From assembly GCF_002994635.1 (NCBI RefSeq), contig NZ_PVNL01000083.1, forward strand, positions 34,680-98,679: a stretch of DNA of 64,000 nt, given 5' to 3'. A program made the translations under genes and the position numbers. Below the pieces are notes generated by a model. That model was given only the letters and a program-made list of their open reading frames with translations. It did no database searches and was not told the DNA's origin. Source of the DNA: Enhygromyxa salina (lineage in GTDB: Bacteria > Myxococcota_A > Polyangia > Nannocystales > Nannocystaceae). Of this stretch, positions 16,461 through 24,776 are shown one piece after another. Every line of letters starts with the position of its first letter. Within the stretch, counting starts at the first letter, position 1.

Positions 16461-17582
16461 ATGCGGAGCTACCTCGAGAACGTCGTGTTCGACCACGTCT
16501 TGCGGCCCCGCAATCCGGCCCGCGTCGCGCGAACAAAGGACGAGCGCGAGCTCGTCTACCGGTTTCGCCATCGGGTCTACGCCAGCGAGCAGAGCGACCT
16601 CGATCACCCCGAGCTCGACGAGGCCAAGCGGTGGATCCACAGCCCGATCGATGATGACCCCGCCACCACGATCTACTATCTGGGCACGCCCGAGCGCGTG
16701 CTGGGGACCGCTCGAATCCGAGTCTGGGAGCCGGGCGCGGTCCCGGCCGATGTTCGTGAGCTGCACTCGCTCGATCTGCTGCCCGAGAGCGAGCGCGCGA
16801 CGGTCGGCGACATCAAGATGGTCATGCTCGACCCCGAGCTTCGTGGCGCGCATGTCGGCGCTGCGATGTTGGTCAATGCGTTGATCGACAGCATGCGCGA
16901 ACGGCCGGTCGATCTGTGGTTTGCGATCTCGGCCCCGGGGCTGCTGCGCCGCTACCACATGCTGGGCTTCGATCCGCACGGCGGGCGATTCCTGTGCTCG
17001 CACCGCGGCCTCGAGGTGTCGATCCTCGGTCTGATCGGCGACCTCGCCGAGCTCGAGCGACGCAAGAGCCCGATCCACAGGGCGCTGCGCCGCGCCAAGG
17101 TCCCGCAGGGTGGGCCGAGCGTCGAACGCTACCGGGCGATCATCCGGGGCGATCGCACGGTTTGCAGCGATACGCGTGAGATCCTGCGCAGGATCAGTGA
17201 CACGAGTTCCGGCGACGTGCTGCACGGGCTGTCGGCGCGTGCGCTGCAGATCATCGCGGGCGCCGGGGTGGTCCTCGAGCTCTCGGATGGCGACCAACTG
17301 ATCTACGAGGGCTTCATCGGCAAGGAGCTGTACGTGATCCTCGAGGGCCAGATCGCGACCGAGCGCGACGGTGAGCGGCTCGGCGTGCGCGAGCGCGGGC
17401 AGACGATCGGTGAGATCGCGTTGCTCGACGGGCGCGGCTATCGAACCGCGAGCTGCAGGTCGGTCGGTTCCACCCGGGTGCTCGGCCTGCGGCCGACGTT
17501 GCTGGCTCGACTCGAGGTGGTGCCCGATGACCTCGCCCAGCTGCGCGAGCGCCTGAGCCATGCGATGGCTTTGGCGGTGTGA
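16461..17582 (+). CDS. FeeM/GNAT-like acyltransferase fused to a cyclic-nucleotide-binding domain
   Basis: 373 residues. The N-terminal 200 look like the N-acyl amino acid synthase/autoinducer-synthase branch of the GNAT fold: RTKDERELVYRFRHRVYASE, VLGTARIRVWEPGA, VGDIKMVMLDPELRG, then RYHMLGFDPHGG. From about residue 245 a cNMP-binding domain follows (LSDGDQLIYEGFIGKELYVI, then GQTIGEIALLDGRGYRTASC). The conserved Arg of the phosphate-binding cassette may be R in RGYRTAS. The fusion suggests an acyl-transfer enzyme switched by cAMP or c-di-GMP (inference). The ATG at 16461 begins the conserved region directly; upstream sequence belongs to a decayed gene. Confidence 0.8.
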   Translation: MRSYLENVVFDHVLRPRNPARVARTKDERELVYRFRHRVYASEQSDLDHPELDEAKRWIHSPIDDDPATTIYYLGTPERVLGTARIRVWEPGAVPADVRELHSLDLLPESERATVGDIKMVMLDPELRGAHVGAAMLVNALIDSMRERPVDLWFAISAPGLLRRYHMLGFDPHGGRFLCSHRGLEVSILGLIGDLAELERRKSPIHRALRRAKVPQGGPSVERYRAIIRGDRTVCSDTREILRRISDTSSGDVLHGLSARALQIIAGAGVVLELSDGDQLIYEGFIGKELYVILEGQIATERDGERLGVRERGQTIGEIALLDGRGYRTASCRSVGSTRVLGLRPTLLARLEVVPDDLAQLRERLSHAMALAV

Positions 17583-17629
17583 GCTCCACCCTCGTCGACG
17601 GCGCCGTGGACTGGCGACGCGAGCGACCG

Positions 17630-17890
17630 CTAGCCGTTTTCGACGATCACCTTGGCCCGCCGGAGTCGCGCGAGGTTGGGCTCGGCCAGGCGCTTGAACG
17701 CCTGCGAGTTCTCGTGAAGGGCGAGCATCGCGTCGACGCAGCCGTTGTCGCCGGGGTCGTCGACCCGAATGTGTAGCGCGCTGGCGGGCCCGATTGCGAG
17801 CGGTCGCGCAGGGTCGCGGGTCCAGACCGAGAAGTGATCGCCGGCCACGCGAACATCCAGCCCGACCGGGGTTGTCACTGGCGGCAGCAT
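17630..17890 (-). CDS. Small protein of unknown function
   Basis: 86 residues from the ATG at 17890 (MLPPVTTPVGLDVRVAGDHF...LRRAKVIVENG). Third-position GC is high, as in neighbouring real genes, so coding is likely. The layout (a short beta-rich domain, no membrane segment in this form) faintly recalls the periplasmic part of ExbD/TolR, but no diagnostic motif was found. The frame stays open upstream towards the maf start, so the true start could be earlier. It is convergent with the GNAT/cNMP gene. Confidence 0.45.
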   Translation of the reverse strand: MLPPVTTPVGLDVRVAGDHFSVWTRDPARPLAIGPASALHIRVDDPGDNGCVDAMLALHENSQAFKRLAEPNLARLRRAKVIVENG

Positions 17891-17966
17891 CCCGGTTCGG
17901 CTGGACGACGACGCGGCCGTCGCTAGCTCCGCGAGCGGGTCGAGGCTCGTGTAAGCTGGCGCGCCT

Positions 17967-18566
17967 ATGAGCGCGGAGGACCAAGAGCTCGTGCTAGCGA
18001 GCACCTCCCGCTGGAGGGCCGAGCTGCTCGCCCGTCTCGAGCTGCCGTTCACCAGCGCGGCGCCGCGCTTCGACGAGCGCAGCGAAGACCACCGGTTCGC
18101 CGAGCTCGGTCCGCGGGCGTTCGCGCTGCACCTCGCGCGCGGCAAGGCCCAGAGCCTGGCGGCAGACTCGAACGCGTGGATCCTCGCGGCGGATCAGCTC
18201 GCCGTGCTCGACGAACCCGACGGGCCAACGCTGCTGCACAAGCCCGGGACCGCCGAGCGGGCGATCGAGCAGCTCATGCGCCTGCGCGGCCGCACCCACC
18301 AGTTGATCACCGCGGTGGTGCTGACCCGCGGGGCGACCGAGCACCACGAGATCGACGCGCAACAGCTGACCATGCGGAGCTTCTCGCTGGCCGAGGCGAC
18401 GGCGTACGTGACCAAGCACCAGCCGCTCGGCAGCGTCGGCGCGTACCACATCGAGGACGCGGGGATTCGGCTGTTCGAGCGGATCGAGGGCGACTACACC
18501 GGGATCATCGGGCTCCCGCTGCTCGCGGTGTGTCGGCTGCTGCGAGCGGCGCGGCTGCTGCCGTGA
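17967..18566 (+). CDS. Maf-family nucleoside triphosphate pyrophosphatase (YceF type)
   Basis: 199 residues. The N-terminus LVLASTSRWRAELLARLELPF is the typical Maf substrate-binding start. WILAADQLAVLD contains the catalytic-base Asp region, and GSVGAYHIEDAGIRLFERIE, then DYTGIIGLPLL is the conserved C-terminal half. Maf proteins hydrolyse modified or canonical NTPs to NMPs (housecleaning); this residue pattern is nearer YceF (m7GTP) than YhdE. Start ATG 17967, length normal. Alternative: another Maf specificity. Confidence 0.92.
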   Translation: MSAEDQELVLASTSRWRAELLARLELPFTSAAPRFDERSEDHRFAELGPRAFALHLARGKAQSLAADSNAWILAADQLAVLDEPDGPTLLHKPGTAERAIEQLMRLRGRTHQLITAVVLTRGATEHHEIDAQQLTMRSFSLAEATAYVTKHQPLGSVGAYHIEDAGIRLFERIEGDYTGIIGLPLLAVCRLLRAARLLP

Positions 18567-18706
18567 CCGGCATGGAGCGAGAGGACGCCGTGGTATCTCG
18601 AGATGGCCCACACGGCGACTCTTGCGATGCCGCTGCTGCGTAGCTGCGACATGGCGCAAGCTTTTCAGTTCATGAATCGGCGGCGGCCCATGAGCGCGCG
18701 CCGACG

Positions 18707-19069
18707 TCAGTCGAGCTTGGGAAACTTGGCGCGGTCGCGGACCGCGACCCAGTCAGAATGATTAGTGTATTGCTTGCGGCCACGGTCATCGTAGCCAGTC
18801 GCTTGTACGTGACCGCGCGCGTCGGCGCAGATCCACACATTGGTCCACGCTGGTGGAATGGCGAGCGCGTTGATCCGCTGCTTGATCTGCGCTGTCTCGA
18901 TGTGCACCCCGGATTCGTCGTAATATCCAAACCCGCGTCTGTGGCGTCGGCGGCCAAGCCCGGGCTCCTCGGCGTTCACGTAGCGCAACCCAGCACACGC
19001 GGCGGCAAGCTGGGGATCATTGCGCAAGAGTAGCGCGTGTGACGATTCGCGTGATCGCTTCGGTGACAT
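18707..19069 (-). pseudogene. Truncated type IB DNA topoisomerase (N-terminal part only)
   Basis: 120 residues from the ATG at 19069. The sequence LRYVNAEEPGLGRRRHRRGF, then INALAIPPAWTNVWICADAR, HVQATGYDDRGRKQY and VRDRAKFPKLD is the N-terminal domain of poxvirus-like bacterial TopIB. It stops at KFPKLD, where the family normally continues for more than 200 residues into the catalytic domain with the active-site Tyr. No continuation was found in any frame of the 140 bases before the maf end. It is therefore a remnant, or at best a stand-alone DNA-binding piece. The local base composition is lower in GC than its neighbours. Confidence 0.75.
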
Positions 19070-19217
19070 GAGATCAGGCTGCAGCGAGCGCGGCGGTTGC
19101 CAAGCCCGAAACAGTCCCCTGCTGCGCTTTCGCGGGATTCGACCCGCGGCGGCGCCCTCGCTCGCCGAGCATGGCGGGACTCGCACCGGCAGACATCTTG
19201 CAAAGCTCCATGTCGTC

Positions 19218-20012
19218 ATGTCCAAGGCCAAAACAACAACCAACCACGACATCATCAAGCGCTGGGTCGAGCAGCGCGGCGGCTGCCCGGCACATGTGAA
19301 GGGGACCGGCTCCGATGACGACCCAGGCGTGTTGCGTATCGACTTTCCGGGCTTTAGCGGCACCAAGACGCTCGAGCCGATCGAGTGGGAGACCTTCTTC
19401 GCGGCATTCGAGGACAACGAGCTGGCGTTCTTGTATCAAGACGAGGAAGACAGCCGCTTCTCAAAATTGATCTCGCGCGAACAGGTGGCCAAAGACAGCC
19501 GCCAAGGCGACGGGAAGTCCTCGGCGGTCGACGCGATCGAGCTGCTCGAGAGCCAGCACCGCGAGGTCGAGTCGCTGTTTGCTCAGCTCAACGAGGCGGG
19601 CTCGGTCCGGGAGAAGTCCGAGCTGTTCGCCGAGCTCGCCGACCAGCTCGCCGCTCACGCCAAGATCGAGGAGCAGATCTTCTATCCGGCGATGTGCGAG
19701 GACGACACCGCCGAGCTCCTGCACGAGTCCGTCGAAGAGCACCTCGCGGTCAAACAGACGATAGCGGAGCTGCTCGACATGGAGGCCGACGACCCACAGT
19801 TCATGAAGAAGATCGCCAAACTCGAGGCGCTCGTGAGCCACCACGTGGAGGAAGAAGAGAGCCAGCTGTTTGTCCAGGCGCGGGCGCAGGAGGCGATCAA
19901 CCTCGACGCGCTAGGTCGGCAGATGAAGCGGCGCTTCACCGCGCTCATCGGCAACGAGCCCCGCCGCGAGGTCCCCAACGAGACCGACACAGCGGCGTCC
20001 TTGCCGTGCTGA
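19218..20012 (+). CDS. Hemerythrin-like HHE protein with an N-terminal conserved domain
   Basis: 264 residues. The first 95 (HDIIKRWVEQRGGCPAHVKG, then GVLRIDFPGFSG, WETFFAAFEDNELAFLYQD) form a domain often found as a separate small protein. Residues about 105-250 are an HHE hemerythrin domain with ligands in LLESQHREVESLF, AHAKIEEQIFYP, HESVEEHLAVK and VSHHVEEEESQLF, giving a probable di-iron site that could bind O2 or sense redox or NO. It is divergent from the topoisomerase remnant. ATG 19218 starts at MSKAKTTTNHD. The upstream in-frame stretch does not resemble coding sequence. Confidence 0.85.
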   Translation: MSKAKTTTNHDIIKRWVEQRGGCPAHVKGTGSDDDPGVLRIDFPGFSGTKTLEPIEWETFFAAFEDNELAFLYQDEEDSRFSKLISREQVAKDSRQGDGKSSAVDAIELLESQHREVESLFAQLNEAGSVREKSELFAELADQLAAHAKIEEQIFYPAMCEDDTAELLHESVEEHLAVKQTIAELLDMEADDPQFMKKIAKLEALVSHHVEEEESQLFVQARAQEAINLDALGRQMKRRFTALIGNEPRREVPNETDTAASLPC

Positions 20013-20080
20013 TCTGGGCATTCGAATCAGGTAGCCGATCTGGGCAGCTCGGTCTGGATCTGCGCGAAGGGACTATCCGT

Positions 20081-20284
20081 CTAGAAGACCCGACAGCGCG
20101 GTGTCTCCTCATCGAACGGAATGTGCTGGCCCGAGGCCTCGAGCTTGAAGCCGCGGGGAGCCTTGGCTCCCAGCTCGTAGATCCAGCAGGTCGTACTGGG
20201 AACGACGAAGTTGTGGCCCGCGGGAGCGACCCGCGCCCGCGCCCGCGCAGCGACCGACCACCAGGCACGGCTCGAAGTTGCCAT
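20081..20284 (-). CDS. Hypothetical small protein
   Basis: 67 residues from the ATG at 20284. The second half (GHNFVVPSTTCWIYELGAKA, then PRGFKLEASGQHIPFDE) reads like a real protein with mixed composition. The first half is Arg/Ala-rich. No motif, signal peptide or membrane segment was recognised. It fills the otherwise empty 351-base gap between the hemerythrin and nei genes and is divergent from nei. It could be a chance frame in GC-rich DNA. Confidence 0.4.
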   Translation of the reverse strand: MATSSRAWWSVAARARARVAPAGHNFVVPSTTCWIYELGAKAPRGFKLEASGQHIPFDEETPRCRVF

Positions 20285-20363
20285 GCGGCATGCTATCGCG
20301 GGTCTTGCAGCGAGTTCGTTGTGCTGTGGAAACCTCGATCGCGCGTGCTAATGCCCGGTCCCC

Positions 20364-21209
20364 GTGCCCGAAGGCGACACGATCCACCGCATCGCGGCGG
20401 CCCTGCGGCCAGTGCTCGACGGCCAGACGATCATCGCCTGTGCCTGCGAGCTCGCGGCCGTCGACGAGTGGCAGATCGCCGGCCGTCGTGTGGATCGCGT
20501 CGAGGCCCGCGGCAAGAACCTGCTGGTCCACTGCGCGCCACTGGTGGCCGTCGCGGCCGAGGGCGACACTGCCCGCCGCGCGGAGCAGCTGCCGGTCGTG
20601 ATCTGGACCCACTTGGGCATGAACGGGCGTTGGTCGGTCCGCGCGGCGGGCAGTGTCGCCCTCCGCTCGGGGCCGCGCCCGTCGCTGGTCCTGCACACCC
20701 AGACCCACGCGGCGGTCTGCACCCGACCGGAGATCCTGAAGTTCCTCGGTCCCCGAGGCTTGCTGCGCAGCCGCACGCTGGCCCAGCTCGGCCCCGATCT
20801 CCTCGATCCCGGCGCGGACCTCGACGAGGCCGTCACCCGTCTGCGCGCGCTCGGTGAGATCGCGCTCGGCGACGCCATCATGCGGCAGTCCGCGGTCGCC
20901 GGGATCGGCAACGTCTACAAGTCCGAGTTGCTGTTCCTCGACCGCCGCGATCCCTTCTCGCCCGTCGGCGCGCTCGCGGCCGCCGAGCTGCGCGCGCTGC
21001 TCGAGCGCGGGCGCGACCTGATGCGCCTCAACCTCGATCGTGGCGGTCCCCGGCGGACTCGGTTCGAGGGCCGCGCGCGGCTGTGGGTCTACAAACGCAG
21101 CGGTCGACCCTGCCGGATGTGCGGCGAGTCGATCGAGATGCGCCGCCAGGGTCGGCTGGCCCGCTCGACCTACTACTGTCCGCGCTGCCAGGCTCACAGC
21201 GCGTCGTGA
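20364..21209 (+). CDS. Fpg/Nei-family DNA glycosylase (endonuclease VIII-like)
   Basis: 281 residues. The N-terminus PEGDTIHR (catalytic Pro2 and Glu3 after Met removal) is the Nei-type signature, where Fpg has PELPE. A glycine-rich LGMNGRWSV contains the conserved strand after the catalytic Lys context. The H2TH region is QSAVAGIGNVYKSELLF. The C-terminal zinc finger is C-x2-C...C-x2-C (RMCGES and YYCPRC). The enzyme removes oxidised bases and nicks the strand. The start is GTG at 20364 because the mature enzyme must begin with Pro. Confidence 0.93.
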   Translation: MPEGDTIHRIAAALRPVLDGQTIIACACELAAVDEWQIAGRRVDRVEARGKNLLVHCAPLVAVAAEGDTARRAEQLPVVIWTHLGMNGRWSVRAAGSVALRSGPRPSLVLHTQTHAAVCTRPEILKFLGPRGLLRSRTLAQLGPDLLDPGADLDEAVTRLRALGEIALGDAIMRQSAVAGIGNVYKSELLFLDRRDPFSPVGALAAAELRALLERGRDLMRLNLDRGGPRRTRFEGRARLWVYKRSGRPCRMCGESIEMRRQGRLARSTYYCPRCQAHSAS

Positions 21210-21312
21210 CCACCCAAGGGTTTCGAGCACGCATGCTGAGCCGGGCGGCTCCGCGCTGGGCACGGTCGCTCATGGCCCTGGCTATTGCATGATCACGGGC
21301 GTCTGCCCGCGC

Positions 21313-22713
21313 ATGGGTCAGACTGCGCTCGTGAGCACCTTCGAGCGAAGCGTGTCTGTCCCGGCCCCGCGCGCGGAGCTGTTCGCGTGGCACCAACGGC
21401 CAGGAGCGTTCGAGCGCCTGGCCCCGAGCTGGGAGCGCATCGAGATCGTCTCGCGCACGGGCGACATCCGCGATGGAGATCGCCTGCACTTTCGCGTGCG
21501 CAAGGGACCGATCGGCCTGCCCTGGGTGGCGCGCCACGAGGGCTTCGTCGCTGGTCATCAGTTCGTCGACGTGGCCGAGCGCAGCCCCTTCGCGAGCTGG
21601 CGCCACGTCCACACCTGCGAGGATGAGGGCGAGGGCTCGCGCCTGCGTGACGCGGTCACCTACCGGCTGCCGCTGCACGGACTGACGCATCCGCTGGTCG
21701 GTGCCCGCGTCGAGGCGATGCTCGAGCAGATGTTCCACCAGCGACACGCTCGCACCGTCCATGATCTTCGCCGTCATCAAGCCGCCGCGGCGCGCGGGTG
21801 TGGTCCCATGCGCGTCGCGATCACGGGCGCGTCGGGGCTGATCGGCACCGAGCTGCAGGCGTTCTTGACCACCGGCGGCCACGCGGTCGCGCCGGTGGTG
21901 CGACGCCCGCCAAAGCCCGGCGCGAACGAGGTCCAGTGGGATCCCGCGACGCAGCTGCTCGACCCGGCCGGGCTCGAGGGCCTCGACGCGGTCGTGCACC
22001 TGGCCGGCGAGCCGGTGCTCGGGCGCTGGACCGCGGCCAAGCGGCATCGGATCCGCAGCTCTCGCGTCGAGGGCACGCAGCTGCTGTGCGAGGCCCTCGC
22101 GCGCCTCGAGCACAAGCCACGCGTGTTGATCTGCGCGTCGGCGATCGGCATTTATGGCGACGCTGGTGACTGCGTGCTCGACGAGGAGGCTGGGGTCGGG
22201 AGCGGGTTCTTGGCCAAGGTCACCCGCGACTGGGAGGCGGCCACGCGCCCGGCGATCGACGCTGGCATTCGCGTGGTCGCGCTGCGCATTGGCATCGTCA
22301 ACAGCGGACATGGTGCCGCGCTGGCCCAGCTGCGGCTGCCCTACTCGCTGGGGCTCGGCGGTCCGGTCGGCGACGGCGGGCAGTGGCACAGCTGGATCGA
22401 TCTCGATGATCTGGTCGGCGTCATCCACCACGCGATCGTGTGCGACGAGCTGCGTGGTCCGGTCAACGCGGTCGCGCCGGCGCCCGTTCGCCAGCGGGAC
22501 TACGCGCGGATCCTCGGCCGCGTGCTGCGACGGCCCTCCCGCCTGCGGTTGCCGGCCACGCTCGTGCGCGCGATGTTTGGGGAGCTGGCCGACGAGGTGC
22601 TGCTCGCCAGCGCGCGGGTTGGGTGTCGGCGGCTGCTCGACTCGGGCTTCGAGTTCGATCTCCCGACGCTCGAGGACAGCCTTCGTCACCAGCTCGGGCG
22701 GGCGCGCGTGTAG
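21313..22713 (+). CDS. TIGR01777-family NAD(P) epimerase with N-terminal SRPBCC domain
   Basis: 466 residues. Residues 7-155 are a START/SRPBCC-like ligand pocket (FERSVSVPAPRAELFAWHQR, then WVARHEGFV). Residues 165-460 are an extended short-chain dehydrogenase of the SulA/YfcH type: MRVAITGASGLIGTEL dinucleotide site, AVVHLAGEPV, RSSRVEGTQLL, SAIGIYGDAGD, then WIDLDDLVGVI. The fused two-domain form is common in soil bacteria; the reaction is not established. The start is uncertain: ATG 21313 is used, but a GTG at 21331 directly before STFERSV fits family members equally well. Confidence 0.85.
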   Translation: MGQTALVSTFERSVSVPAPRAELFAWHQRPGAFERLAPSWERIEIVSRTGDIRDGDRLHFRVRKGPIGLPWVARHEGFVAGHQFVDVAERSPFASWRHVHTCEDEGEGSRLRDAVTYRLPLHGLTHPLVGARVEAMLEQMFHQRHARTVHDLRRHQAAAARGCGPMRVAITGASGLIGTELQAFLTTGGHAVAPVVRRPPKPGANEVQWDPATQLLDPAGLEGLDAVVHLAGEPVLGRWTAAKRHRIRSSRVEGTQLLCEALARLEHKPRVLICASAIGIYGDAGDCVLDEEAGVGSGFLAKVTRDWEAATRPAIDAGIRVVALRIGIVNSGHGAALAQLRLPYSLGLGGPVGDGGQWHSWIDLDDLVGVIHHAIVCDELRGPVNAVAPAPVRQRDYARILGRVLRRPSRLRLPATLVRAMFGELADEVLLASARVGCRRLLDSGFEFDLPTLEDSLRHQLGRARV

Positions 22714-23105
22714 ATTCTCGCTCATGTCCATGTCCACGCGCCCTCGCGCCCATCTCGATGGTGTTGCTCGCCCCCTCGCTGGCTGTGAGCAATTGGGCAA
22801 GCTGTTCGAGAGCACCGTGTCGAAGGACAAGATGGCGGCCGAGTTGGCGACGTGGCTGAAACAGAACATTGGGTCACGTGACGCTCAGGGTTCAAGCAGC
22901 GAACTTCAGCACGAGCTGGCCGGCCGAGGGCGGCCGAAATGGACGGCGCCGAGCTCGGCGGCGTGCATGGCATGAGCCTGTATATGCAGCGCGTGGCCGT
23001 GCAAGGCGGCGCCAGCGAGCTGGCGCCGCTGCTCGGTAAGTGCGGCGGCTGCTCGGGATGCCGTCTGCCTGGACCCGCGCCCGAGTGGGCTGCTAAGCTG
23101 CCTGG
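22714..23105. other. Gap with no confident gene upstream of the DUF262-HipA cassette
   Basis: About 390 bases. One forward frame (22724-22975, 83 residues, MSMSTRPRAHLDGVARPLAG, then KLFESTVSKDKMAAELATWL) has a few protein-like stretches but no recognised motif and no helix-turn-helix, so it does not supply a HipB antitoxin. A strong palindrome lies at 23006-23029 and is listed separately. Base composition begins to drop here relative to the genes on the left. Confidence 0.4.
23006..23029. repeat. Perfect palindrome upstream of DUF262-HipA
   Basis: Two 11-base arms (left arm GCGGCGCCAGC) around a 2-base centre, 77 bases before the DUF262 start codon. It could be an operator used for autoregulation, as HipA systems usually have, or a hairpin terminator of older upstream transcription. 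No T-run follows, which weighs against a plain terminator. Confidence 0.5.
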
Positions 23106-24776
23106 ATGCCGACCGCGCTGCCGAAGCCAACCGCCACCGCGTCACGGGTCGAGGACCTCGTCGCCCTGGTCATGGCGGGGCAGATTCGTATTCCGTTTTT
23201 TCAGCGCGGGCTCAAATGGGACAGCAAAGACGTCATCGCGTTGTTCGAGAGTATCTATCTCGGTTATCCGGTCGGCTCACTGCTCTTTCACCGCCGCGCG
23301 GCCACGGCCGTGCTCGTCAAACTGGGTCCTTTGAAGATTCACGCCCCAGAGAGCGAGGCCGCCCTGTGGGTCGTTGACGGTCAGCAACGATTGGCCGCGC
23401 TCGCGGCCAGCTTCAAGCGGCCCAAGCCGGTGCCGACCACCCCCGACGATCCGTGGGTGGTCTACTTCGACGCGCAAAACAAGAGGTTCTGCGCGCCGCC
23501 AGATGACGGAAAGGTCCCGGATACCTGGGCCCCCGTCCCCGAATTGCTCGACGCCTCGGCCCTCTCCGAATGGATATTCGCTTGGCCGAACGCCCATGAC
23601 CCAGACTTGCGCAAAGCGATATTCGATGCGGGTGCCCGCTTGCGCGAATACACAATCCCGTCTTACACGGTCGAAACCGACCAAGACCAAGTCCTGCAAG
23701 AGATCTTCTTGCGCGTGAACAAATTCGGAAAGAGCCTCAAGTGGCAAGAGATTCACGATGCGCTGTATGGCAGCCAGAAAGAACCCTCGGCACCACCGTC
23801 GCGCCTTGGCGAACTCGCCGATGAACTCGCCGTCCTAGGCATGGGCAAACCCGACGAGGAGGATCAACTGCTTCGATGTCTCATCGCATTCGAGGGGTTC
23901 GACGTCACTCGAAACTTCGAAGAGTTGCGTCGCGCCAAGCCTGGGTTCCTCGAGGGCACGGCCGCCGCTGCTCTGCCAACGCTGCGGCGCGTGCTCGGTT
24001 TTCTACAAGCGGACGCGGGTATTCCCCACCTGCGAATGCTGCCGTGGTCAGCACCACTGACCATCCTCACCCGCTTATTTCGTTTTCACCCAGAGCCAAG
24101 TTCGCGTTCGCGCGAACTGCTCGCGCGTTGGCTGTGGCGCAGCATCCTCACCGCCAGGCACTACGACGATCGCACCTTTCAACGTCGCGGCGTCAGCGGT
24201 GTCGATGAACACGACGAGGAAGCCAGCGTTCAGACCCTGCTCGACCTGATCCCCACGCTCCCCCAGCCGCCTCAGTATCGGCTCCCCGATCGCTTTGATG
24301 CCCGCTCCGCCGACAGCCGCATCGTCTTGCTTGGTCTTCACTCACTCGAGCCTCGGGACCTGCGAACAGGCCGGCCCATCGATGTCCCCGCCCTCATCGA
24401 AGCCGCAAACGACAAAGCGTTTCGCAAGATTGTCGGCGCGAGCGTCGAACTGTCGAGCAGCCCGGCAAATCGAGCGCTGCTGCCCGGGGCTGGGCTCGCG
24501 CGTGTCGACCTGCTGGAGTGCGTTGGCGGCAGCAACAGCCTATTCCCCGCGGTCAATCGCGAGTCCCTCCGTTCCCACGCAATATCGGATGCCGGCGCGC
24601 TCGCGCTCGAGCGCGGTGACCTCGACGCCTTTTTGCAGGAACGAGCGCAAACCATCGAAGATCAAGTCGCAACCTACACCTCACAGATGGCAGACTGGGA
24701 TGCGAACGATCGCCCTTCGATCGACTATTTGTTGAGCCACGGCACCCGGAGCCCGAGCCATGGCACGAAGCTTTGA
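23106..24776 (+). CDS. DUF262 (GmrS/ParB-like) protein paired with HipA
   Basis: 556 residues. The DUF262 core is clear: IPFFQRGLKWD (residues 29-39), ESIYLGYPVGSLL, VVDGQQRLAALAAS with the DGQQR motif at 91-95, and EIFLRVNKFGKSLKWQEIHD. The C-terminal part is helical with RSHAISDAGALALERGDLDA. No DUF1524/HNH nuclease motif was found, unlike GmrSD enzymes. DUF262 domains resemble ParB/Srx folds, bind or cut NTPs and occur in defence nucleases. The gene overlaps hipA by 17 bases, so the two are translated together. Codon use is less GC-biased than in flanking genes, suggesting acquisition by transfer. Confidence 0.88.
   Translation: MPTALPKPTATASRVEDLVALVMAGQIRIPFFQRGLKWDSKDVIALFESIYLGYPVGSLLFHRRAATAVLVKLGPLKIHAPESEAALWVVDGQQRLAALAASFKRPKPVPTTPDDPWVVYFDAQNKRFCAPPDDGKVPDTWAPVPELLDASALSEWIFAWPNAHDPDLRKAIFDAGARLREYTIPSYTVETDQDQVLQEIFLRVNKFGKSLKWQEIHDALYGSQKEPSAPPSRLGELADELAVLGMGKPDEEDQLLRCLIAFEGFDVTRNFEELRRAKPGFLEGTAAAALPTLRRVLGFLQADAGIPHLRMLPWSAPLTILTRLFRFHPEPSSRSRELLARWLWRSILTARHYDDRTFQRRGVSGVDEHDEEASVQTLLDLIPTLPQPPQYRLPDRFDARSADSRIVLLGLHSLEPRDLRTGRPIDVPALIEAANDKAFRKIVGASVELSSSPANRALLPGAGLARVDLLECVGGSNSLFPAVNRESLRSHAISDAGALALERGDLDAFLQERAQTIEDQVATYTSQMADWDANDRPSIDYLLSHGTRSPSHGTKL

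Noticed and set aside
18758..19033. Forward 91-residue frame opposite the topoisomerase remnant
   Set aside because: The reverse frame matches the TopIB N-terminal domain, so the forward frame is its shadow.
22724..22975. 83-residue frame as a HipB-like antitoxin
   Set aside because: No helix-turn-helix pattern, and it is separated from the hipA pair by about 130 bases and a palindrome.
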